Source: Pimelobacter sp. (GTDB lineage Bacteria; Actinomycetota; Actinomycetes; Propionibacteriales; Nocardioidaceae). Taken from it: DNA of 47,098 nucleotides. A model generated the notes under the pieces. That model made no database searches. It was not told where the DNA came from and saw only the letters and a list, made by a program, of their open reading frames with translations. Position 1 is the first letter of the stretch. The number at the start of each line of letters is the position of its first letter. Positions 40,854 to 47,098 of the stretch are shown one piece after another. A program made the translations under genes and the position numbers. Location of the stretch: assembly GCA_002698575.1 (NCBI GenBank), contig NZZG01000156.1, positions 1-47,098 of the forward strand, written 5' to 3'.

Positions 40854-41468
40854 ATGCCCCGGTCCCCCCGCCTGGTGCGCTGTGCCCTCGTCGTCCTCGC
40901 GCTCGTCCTTGCGTGTGCAGTCATGAGCGTCTCGCCCACCTCTGCTGTCGCAGCCCCACCCACGTCCGAGCGCGCGGGCGCGACGACGACGACGTACGCG
41001 TCCGGGACGGCTCCGCCCGGGCACCGGCGGCCGTTGCCGAGGATCACGGTGGGGAAGATCCTCAAGCGCATGCTCACCCTGGTCAACGTCGCCCGTGCGC
41101 TGCCCCAGAAGTGCGGCAAGAAGCTGATGCCGCCGGCTCCCGCGGTGAAGCGCAACAAGCGGCTGACCAAGGCTGCCAGGAAGTACGCCAAGAAGATGGC
41201 CCGCAAGGACTTCTTCGCCCACGACGACCCGAAGGGCAACGGTCCCGGTGACCGGATCGACAAGACCGGCTACCAGTGGTCGAAGTGGGGCGAGAACATC
41301 GCGGCGGGGTACGACGCGGTGCCGCGGGTGATCGCCGGCTGGCTGGCCAGCCCCGGGCACTGCCGCACCCTGATGGGCCCCTACCGGCACGTGGGGTTCG
41401 GCTACGCCTTCGACGCCGACTCGACGTACGGCCACTACTGGGTGCAGGACTTCGCCTCGCCGAAGTGA
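40854..41468 (+). CDS. Secreted CAP-domain protein
   Basis: The 204-residue product has a signal peptide (about residues 1-33, hydrophobic CALVVLALVLACAVMSV) and a CAP / SCP domain: FFAHDDPKG, GENIAAGYD, GWLASPGHCRTLM and HYWVQDF. It has the CAP His/Glu set (H in FFAH, E in GEN, H in PGH). CAP proteins are secreted with varied roles, including lipid binding. A basic segment (KRNKRLTKAARKYAKKMARK) precedes the core motif. Start ATG 40854. Confidence 0.85.
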   Translation: MPRSPRLVRCALVVLALVLACAVMSVSPTSAVAAPPTSERAGATTTTYASGTAPPGHRRPLPRITVGKILKRMLTLVNVARALPQKCGKKLMPPAPAVKRNKRLTKAARKYAKKMARKDFFAHDDPKGNGPGDRIDKTGYQWSKWGENIAAGYDAVPRVIAGWLASPGHCRTLMGPYRHVGFGYAFDADSTYGHYWVQDFASPK

Positions 41469-41497
41469 CCTGTGACGCACCGGCCTAGGGTGGCGGG

Positions 41498-44011
41498 GTG
41501 AGTGCCACGCAGAGCCCGTCCAGCCCCCCAATCCCCCCGAGTCCCCCGAGTCCCCCGGGTCCCCTGAGCCTGCGTCAGACCGAGGCCCAGCAGCGCTTCG
41601 ACCTCCTCGCGGTGACGTCGTACGACGTGAGCCTCGACCTCGCCTCGAGCGAGGAGACCTTCACCTCGGTGACGCGGATCGAGTTCGAGAGCGCGGGCGG
41701 CACGACCTTCGTCGACCTCAAGCCCACCCACCTCGCGGCGGTGCGGCTGAACGACGAGTCGCTCGACGTGGGTCTCCTCGCCCGCGGCCGCTTCCCGCTG
41801 GACACGGTGGCCGGTGCCAACGTGCTCGTCGTCGAGGCGACGATGCCGTTCCGCAACGACGGGGAGGGGCTGCACCGCCACGTCGACCCGGTCGACGGCA
41901 AGGCCTACGTCTACGCGATGAGCTTCATGGACGCGGCGCCGACGATCTTCGCCTGCTTCGACCAGCCCGACCTCAAGGCGCCGTACACCTGGCACGTGCG
42001 CGCACCCGAGGACTGGATCGTCGTCGGCAACGCGCCCGCCACGGGTGGGGACGGCGAGTGGGAGCTCGGCCCGACACAGCCGCTGTCGACGTACTTCGTC
42101 ACCCTCGTCGCAGGTCCCTACCACCTGCTGCGCTCCGAGCACGACGGGATCCCGCTCGGGCTGAGCTGCCGCGCCAGCCTCGCGGAGGCCCTGGACGCCG
42201 ACGCCGACGAGCTTTTCGAGATGACCGGGCAGTGCTTCGACGAGTTCCACCGCCTCTTCGGCATCCGCTACCCGTTCGGCGACTACCACCAGGCGTTCGT
42301 GCCCGAGTTCAACGCCGGCGCCATGGAGAACCCGGGCTGCGTCACCTTCCGTGACCAGCTCGTCTTCGACACCCGCGTCACGCGCGGCATGCGGATCCAG
42401 CGCGCCACCACCGTCGCCCACGAGATGGCCCACCAGTGGTTCGGCAACATCGTGACGCCCAAGTGGTGGGACGACCTGTGGCTCAACGAGTCGTTCGCCG
42501 AGTACATGGGCAACCGGGTCACCGCCGAGGTCACCCGGTACGACGACGCCTGGACGCACGTGTCCTGGTCCCGGCGCCAGTGGGGCCTCGGTGCAGACCA
42601 GAAGCCCAGCACGCACCCGGTCGCCGGCAACGGTGCCGAGGACGCGCTCCTGGCGCTGCAGAACTTCGACGGCATCTCCTACGCCAAGGGATCGAGCATC
42701 CTCAAGCAGCTCGCGACGAGCCTCGGCGACGAGGTGTTCTTCTCGGGCGCCGTCGACCACTTCACCAGCAACCGCTTCGGCAACGCCACCATGCACGACC
42801 TCTTCGCCAGCTGGGAGCGCGCCGGGGCCGGCGACCTCTCCGGGGTCACCGAGCAGTGGCTGCGCACCGCCGGTGCCGACGTCATCCGGCTCGACCGGGA
42901 CCGGGGGGTCCTCGAGCGCCGCTCCCCCGCCGCACACCCCGCCGACCGCACCCACCGGCTCGCGGTCCTGCGACTGCCCGACGGGCGCGAGTCGGGCCTG
43001 GACGTGTCGAGCGACGAGACGCCCCTGCCGGACGACGCGCTCGCGGGCATCGACGGGGCGACGGCTCTGGTGATCGACCCGCGCGAGGAGAGCTGGGGCG
43101 TCTACGTCCCGGACGCGACCACGGTGCGCGCCCTGGTCGACGTCCTGCCCGGAGTCACCGACACCCGCGTGCAGGCCGCCATCTGGAACAACGTCAAGAG
43201 CGGCTTCTCGGTCGCGGGGATCGACCCGGACGCCGTGATCGACCTGCTCGAGGCGCGACTGCCGGTGGAGGACACCGAGGACACGCTGCGCCAGACCAAG
43301 CCGTGGGTGATGGGTGAGGTCGTCCCCGCCGCTTCCACCGGAGCGCTGGCGCGCCTGCACGCCGCGGCCCTCGGGCGGCTCGCCGAGACCCGGGCCGGGG
43401 ACGAGCTCCAGCTCTCGTCGTTCCGCTGGGTGGTCAGCACCACCGACGACCTGGCCCGTCTCCACGAGTGGCTCGCCGGGTCCCGCCTGCCCGAAGGCAT
43501 CGACCTCGACGTCGACCTGCGCTGGCGGCTGCTGACCCAGCTCGCCGTCCTCGGCGACACCGACCACGCGACGCTCGACGCCGCCCTGGCCGACGAGACG
43601 ACGGTGTTCACCCAGGTGATGCACAGTCGCGCGGTGGCCTCCCTGCCCACGCCCGAGGCCAAGGCCTGGGCCTGGGCCCGGTTCACCGGTGAGGTCTCGG
43701 TGGCCAACTACGAGCTCGAGGCCGCCGGACGCGGTCTGTGGCGGGCCGGCCACGAGGACGTGACCCGTCCCTACGTCGAGCGCTACGTGGCCGACCTGGC
43801 CGGTATCGCGGAGGTGCACAGCGGCTGGATGCAGGCCGTCGTCGCCGAGGCCTACTTCCCCGCCTCGCACGCCGACGAGGACTCGTTGGCTCTGCTGCGC
43901 CCCCTGGTCGACGACGACGCCCTGCCCGGAGCGGTGCGACGTCGCGTGGTGGACCAGCTCGACACCGCCGAGCGCAAGCTCGCCGTACGTGCCGCGTTCC
44001 CCCGGAGCTGA
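41498..44011 (+). CDS. pepN: Aminopeptidase N (M1 family)
   Basis: PepN removes N-terminal amino acids from peptides. The 837-residue product carries the M1 exopeptidase motif GAMEN near 275-279, the zinc motif HEMAHQW near 308 with the third ligand glutamate in NESFAEY about 20 residues on, and a C-terminal ERAP1-like helical region. The N-terminus starts with a proline-serine run (PPIPPSPPSPPG) before the conserved domain; GTG start at 41498 with GGCGGGG upstream. A later start near LSLRQTEAQQRFD could be used instead. Confidence 0.95.
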   Translation: MSATQSPSSPPIPPSPPSPPGPLSLRQTEAQQRFDLLAVTSYDVSLDLASSEETFTSVTRIEFESAGGTTFVDLKPTHLAAVRLNDESLDVGLLARGRFPLDTVAGANVLVVEATMPFRNDGEGLHRHVDPVDGKAYVYAMSFMDAAPTIFACFDQPDLKAPYTWHVRAPEDWIVVGNAPATGGDGEWELGPTQPLSTYFVTLVAGPYHLLRSEHDGIPLGLSCRASLAEALDADADELFEMTGQCFDEFHRLFGIRYPFGDYHQAFVPEFNAGAMENPGCVTFRDQLVFDTRVTRGMRIQRATTVAHEMAHQWFGNIVTPKWWDDLWLNESFAEYMGNRVTAEVTRYDDAWTHVSWSRRQWGLGADQKPSTHPVAGNGAEDALLALQNFDGISYAKGSSILKQLATSLGDEVFFSGAVDHFTSNRFGNATMHDLFASWERAGAGDLSGVTEQWLRTAGADVIRLDRDRGVLERRSPAAHPADRTHRLAVLRLPDGRESGLDVSSDETPLPDDALAGIDGATALVIDPREESWGVYVPDATTVRALVDVLPGVTDTRVQAAIWNNVKSGFSVAGIDPDAVIDLLEARLPVEDTEDTLRQTKPWVMGEVVPAASTGALARLHAAALGRLAETRAGDELQLSSFRWVVSTTDDLARLHEWLAGSRLPEGIDLDVDLRWRLLTQLAVLGDTDHATLDAALADETTVFTQVMHSRAVASLPTPEAKAWAWARFTGEVSVANYELEAAGRGLWRAGHEDVTRPYVERYVADLAGIAEVHSGWMQAVVAEAYFPASHADEDSLALLRPLVDDDALPGAVRRRVVDQLDTAERKLAVRAAFPRS

Positions 44012-44018
44012 GCCGTCG

Positions 44019-44846
44019 GTGGAGGCACGCCAGCGGCGCCCCGGGCCGACCACCCGCGTCCGCGTCACCGAGGCCGGGCTCGAGCGCAGCAGGGAGCGTG
44101 AGGACCGGCTGATCACCGAGGAGCCCCTGGAGGTGCGCCTGGAGTGGCCCGGCGCCGCCGCCAGGCGGGGGTGGGTGACGATGCGGACCCCCGGCCACGA
44201 CTTCGAGCTGGCGGCCGGGTGGGCGGTCCACGAGGGTCTCGTCCCCGCTGCGGGTGGGGTCGCCGGCGTCGCCTACTGCACCGACGCGACGCTGAGCCCC
44301 GAGCAGGACTTCAACGTCGTGACCGTGAGCCTGCACAGCGCACCCGACCACGTCCCGCACCAGCACGACGCGCTCTCGGCCGGGTCGTCGGCCTGCGGCG
44401 TGTGTGGCAGCGACAGCATCGACGCCGCCCTGACGAGCCGTGCCCCCGGCTGGACCGGCGGGCTGCCCTCCCCCGAGCTCGTCCGCCGGCTGCCGAGCGT
44501 GCTGCGCGAGGGACAACGCCTCTTCGAGCGCACCGGCGGGGTACACGCCGCCGCGCTCGTCACCGCCGGGGGCGACCTCCTCGTCGCCCGCGAGGACGTG
44601 GGGCGCCACAACGCCGTCGACAAGGTCACCGGCGCACGCGTGCTCGCCGGAGACCCTCCTGCGGCCGCGTGCCTCGTCGTGAGTGGCCGGGTCGGCTACG
44701 AGCTGGTGCAGAAGGCCCTGGCCGTGGGGACCGGCAGCCTGGTCGCCGTCGGGGCACCGACCAGCCTCGCCGCCTCGCTGGCCCGGCGTGGCGGCCTCGC
44801 GCTCTACGGGTTCACCGCGGCGGACCGGACGGTCCGCTACGCCTGA
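44019..44846 (+). CDS. fdhD: Formate dehydrogenase accessory sulfurtransferase
   Basis: FdhD transfers sulfur from IscS to the molybdenum cofactor of formate dehydrogenase. The 275-residue product has the conserved CxxC loop in SACGVCGSDSI, and family segments TPGHDFELAAGW, GGVHAAAL, EDVGRHNAVDKV and VSGRVGYELVQKA. Start taken at GTG 44019, after the pepN stop at 44011; a longer form from 43989 would overlap pepN. The formate dehydrogenase itself is not in the window. Confidence 0.92.
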   Translation: MEARQRRPGPTTRVRVTEAGLERSREREDRLITEEPLEVRLEWPGAAARRGWVTMRTPGHDFELAAGWAVHEGLVPAAGGVAGVAYCTDATLSPEQDFNVVTVSLHSAPDHVPHQHDALSAGSSACGVCGSDSIDAALTSRAPGWTGGLPSPELVRRLPSVLREGQRLFERTGGVHAAALVTAGGDLLVAREDVGRHNAVDKVTGARVLAGDPPAAACLVVSGRVGYELVQKALAVGTGSLVAVGAPTSLAASLARRGGLALYGFTAADRTVRYA

Positions 44847-44907
44847 GGAGCGCCCGGACCGGCGTGGGTCCGACGGGTTGTCGGTGGGCGCCCCTAGCGT
44901 TCTCGAG

Positions 44908-46110
44908 GTGCGCATCCTCCATACCTCCGACTGGCACCTGGGCCGGTCGTTCCACCGGGAGGACATGCTCGAGCACCAGGCCGGCTACGTCGACCACCTG
45001 CTCGACGTCGTGGCGACCGAGCGGATCGACCTGGTCGTGGTCGCCGGGGACATCTACGACCGCGCCCTGCCGCCGGTCGACGCCGTACGCCTGGCCGACG
45101 AGGCACTCGTCCGCCTCGCGCACTCGCGCGCCACGGTGGTCCTGACCAGCGGCAACCACGACTCCGCTCAGCGCCTGGGCTTCTCGGCGCGGCTGATCGA
45201 CGCGGCCGGCGTGCACCTGCGCACCAACGCCGCGGCCGTCGGGACCCCGGTGGTGCTGGAGGATGAGCACGGCCCGGTGGCCGTGCACGGGATCCCCTAC
45301 CTCGATCCCCACGCGGTGGCGGAGCCCTGGCGGTTGCAGAAGCGCTCCCACCAGGCCGCGCTCGCGGCCGCCATGGACCGTGTTCGCGCCGACCTGGCGC
45401 AACGCCCCGGCGCACGGTCGGTGGTGCTCGCGCACGCCTTCGTCGCCGGGGCTCTGCCCAGCGACTCCGAGCGCGACATCAGCGTCGGCGGCGTCTCCCG
45501 GGTCCCGACAACGCTGTTCGACGGCATCGACTACGCCGCGCTGGGGCACCTGCACGGGGCCCACGTCCTGGACGACCACCTGCGCTACAGCGGCTCCCCG
45601 CTCGCCTACTCGTTCTCCGAGGCCGACCACCGCAAGGGTTCCTGGATCGTCGAGCTGGGCGCCCCCGGGGCGCCGGTCGCCGCCGAGTTCGTCCCGGCTC
45701 CGGTCCCCCGTGCCCTGGCCCGCCTGCGGGGCACCATCGACTCGCTGCTCACCGATCCCGCCCACGCCGCGCACGAGGGCTCCTGGATCGAGGCCACGCT
45801 GACCGACCAGGTCCGGCCCCTGGCGGCGATGGAGCGGCTGCGCAAGCGCTTCCCGCACACCCTCATCCTGGGCTTCGACTCTCCCCGCTCGATCCTGGGC
45901 GCACCCACGTCCGGCGCGACGTATGCACGCACCGATCGGGAGATCGCCCGCGACTTCATGGTCGACCTGCGCGGCGAGGCTCCCTCCGACGCCGAGGCGC
46001 AGGTCCTCTACCGCGCGGTCGAGGCGTGCTGCGACACCGACGAGACCGGGCGGGAGGGCGGCGACACGATGATCGACGCCGAGCGCCGCCCCCGGGAGGA
46101 GGAGGCCTGA
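44908..46110 (+). CDS. sbcD: SbcCD nuclease subunit SbcD
   Basis: SbcD is the Mre11-type metallophosphoesterase nuclease that works with SbcC on DNA hairpins and protein-blocked ends. The 400-residue product has the phosphoesterase motifs DWHLGR near the N-terminus, AGDIYDR, SGNHDS, VLAHAFV and GHLHGAH, and a C-terminal capping region. Start GTG at 44908 (VRILHTSDW); an upstream open frame lies inside fdhD. Its stop overlaps the sbcC start by one base (TGATG), so both subunits are made together. Confidence 0.95.
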   Translation: MRILHTSDWHLGRSFHREDMLEHQAGYVDHLLDVVATERIDLVVVAGDIYDRALPPVDAVRLADEALVRLAHSRATVVLTSGNHDSAQRLGFSARLIDAAGVHLRTNAAAVGTPVVLEDEHGPVAVHGIPYLDPHAVAEPWRLQKRSHQAALAAAMDRVRADLAQRPGARSVVLAHAFVAGALPSDSERDISVGGVSRVPTTLFDGIDYAALGHLHGAHVLDDHLRYSGSPLAYSFSEADHRKGSWIVELGAPGAPVAAEFVPAPVPRALARLRGTIDSLLTDPAHAAHEGSWIEATLTDQVRPLAAMERLRKRFPHTLILGFDSPRSILGAPTSGATYARTDREIARDFMVDLRGEAPSDAEAQVLYRAVEACCDTDETGREGGDTMIDAERRPREEEA

Positions 46111-47098
46111 TGAGGCTCCACGTGCTCGAGATCGAGGCCTTCGGCCCGTTCGCCGGTGCCACGCGCGTCGACTTCGACACCTTGTCCGAGGCCGGCCTCT
46201 TCCTGCTCTCCGGCGCCACGGGGGCCGGCAAGACGAGCGTCCTCGACGCCGTCTGCTTCGCGCTGTACGGCGACGTGCCCGGCGACCGCAGCGCGGCCAA
46301 GCGGCTGCGGTGCGACCAGGCCGACCCGTCCGTCGCCCCTCGGGTGCGTCTCGAGGTCACCCTCGGCCAGCGACGCTTCCGGATCGAGCGCAGCCCGGCC
46401 TGGGAGCGCCCCAAGCGCCGCGGCACCGGCACGACCCGTCAACAGGCGAGCGTCACCATGTCGGAGCAGCGCGGCGGGTCGTGGACCGCGTTGTCGAGCC
46501 GGGTGGACGAGACCGGCGACCTGGTGGGTCGCCTCGTGGGGATGAGCCTGACCCAGTTCACCCAGGTCGCCCTGCTGCCGCAGGGTCGGTTCCAGACCTT
46601 CCTGCGCGCCGGCTCCGAGGAGCGTCACCAGCTGTTGCAGCGTCTCTTCCGCACCGGGCGCTTCGCCGAGGTCGAGCGCTGGCTGCGCGAGCGGCGCCTC
46701 GAGCTGGCCCGCACCGATGCCCAGCGACACCGAGCGGTGGCCGAGGTCGTGAGTCGGATCAGCGAGGCGGGCGCGACCCCCCTGCCCGACGACTGGGACA
46801 TCCACGACCTGGGTCCCCTCGCGGACACCGACGCACTGAGGGCCTGGGGCGAGCGCCAGCACACCGACGCCCGGGAGGGCGCCGAGGTGCGGGCGGCATC
46901 GGCGCGGAGGGCCGCCGACGAGGAGCAGTTGGCCCGCACCGAGGTCGAGGCGGCTCGCGCCGAGGTCTCCCGACGCCGGCGCTACGACACTGCCCGCGGT
47001 GAGCTCGCCCGACTGCAGGCCCGGGCCGCCGAGCACGCCGCGGAGGTCCAGGCCCTGGACGCGGCCCGTCGCGCCGCCGTCGTGGTGCCCCTGCACCA
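46110..47098 (+). CDS. sbcC: SbcCD nuclease ATPase subunit SbcC, N-terminal part
   Basis: SbcC is the SMC/Rad50-like ATPase partner of SbcD. The visible 329 residues hold the N-terminal Walker A GATGAGKTSVLDA near 36-48, the segment QVALLPQGRF with the Q-loop, and the start of the long coiled coil (E-A-R-rich from about residue 170). The gene runs off the right edge. Start ATG 46110 overlaps the sbcD stop. Confidence 0.95.
   Translation, partial: MRLHVLEIEAFGPFAGATRVDFDTLSEAGLFLLSGATGAGKTSVLDAVCFALYGDVPGDRSAAKRLRCDQADPSVAPRVRLEVTLGQRRFRIERSPAWERPKRRGTGTTRQQASVTMSEQRGGSWTALSSRVDETGDLVGRLVGMSLTQFTQVALLPQGRFQTFLRAGSEERHQLLQRLFRTGRFAEVERWLRERRLELARTDAQRHRAVAEVVSRISEAGATPLPDDWDIHDLGPLADTDALRAWGERQHTDAREGAEVRAASARRAADEEQLARTEVEAARAEVSRRRRYDTARGELARLQARAAEHAAEVQALDAARRAAVVVPLH

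Noticed and set aside
41435..44116. 893-codon minus-strand open frame opposite pepN
   Set aside because: Antisense shadow of pepN, which has GAMEN and HExxH motifs; the antisense product has only low-complexity V/G/E/H-rich sequence.

Overview
The window is GC-rich, gene-dense DNA from an actinobacterium. The combination of RbpA, an Lnt/polyprenol-phosphate mannosyltransferase pair, F420-type LLM remnants, an actinobacterial sortase and frequent GTG starts supports this; the overall style resembles Nocardioides or relatives (inference, no tree was made). The left edge cuts a repeat-protein gene and the right edge cuts sbcC. No tRNA, rRNA or CRISPR array was recognised.

Region 1 (about 0.45-7.4 kb) is a lysine degradation locus of the kind known from lysine fermenters. 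kamA (lysine 2,3-aminomutase) is divergent from a tightly overlapping operon kdd - YtcJ-like amidohydrolase - kamD - kamE - kal. Together they cover L-lysine to L-beta-lysine, to 3,5-diaminohexanoate, to 3-keto-5-aminohexanoate, and 3-aminobutyryl-CoA to crotonyl-CoA. The cleavage enzyme Kce that links the last two is not in the window, and an amidohydrolase with an altered metal-ligand position lies inside the operon instead.

Region 2 (7.8-20.5 kb) is mostly chromosomal core: lnt, a mannosyltransferase, fxsA, rbpA with a sequence matching a SigR-type promoter, an MFS transporter, a glycerophosphodiester phosphodiesterase, a fusion of an XRE DNA-binding domain to a MurA-like enzyme with a perfect 18-bp palindrome just upstream, a zinc alcohol dehydrogenase, a small cysteine protein, a soluble GAF histidine kinase and a short UvrA-like ATPase.

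Region 3 (20.5-27.4 kb) looks like an acquired element placed between two convergent genes. It has a recombination module of three overlapping genes (catalytically complete tyrosine recombinase, small XRE protein, zinc-ribbon protein with a degenerate recombinase domain) and a four-gene cargo operon (AhpD-like protein, GMC oxidoreductase, unknown protein, TetR regulator) preceded by a promoter overlapped by a TetR-style palindrome.

Region 4 (27.4-47.1 kb) holds a stand-alone condensation-domain protein, an alpha/beta hydrolase, a GDSL hydrolase, a lipoprotein-type sortase, a 1547-residue secreted metzincin protease, a decayed LLM oxidoreductase, a lipoprotein with two cyclophilin domains, an SDR, a HesB-like protein without cysteines and a strong terminator, an MDR oxidoreductase, a CAP-domain protein, pepN, fdhD and sbcD-sbcC.
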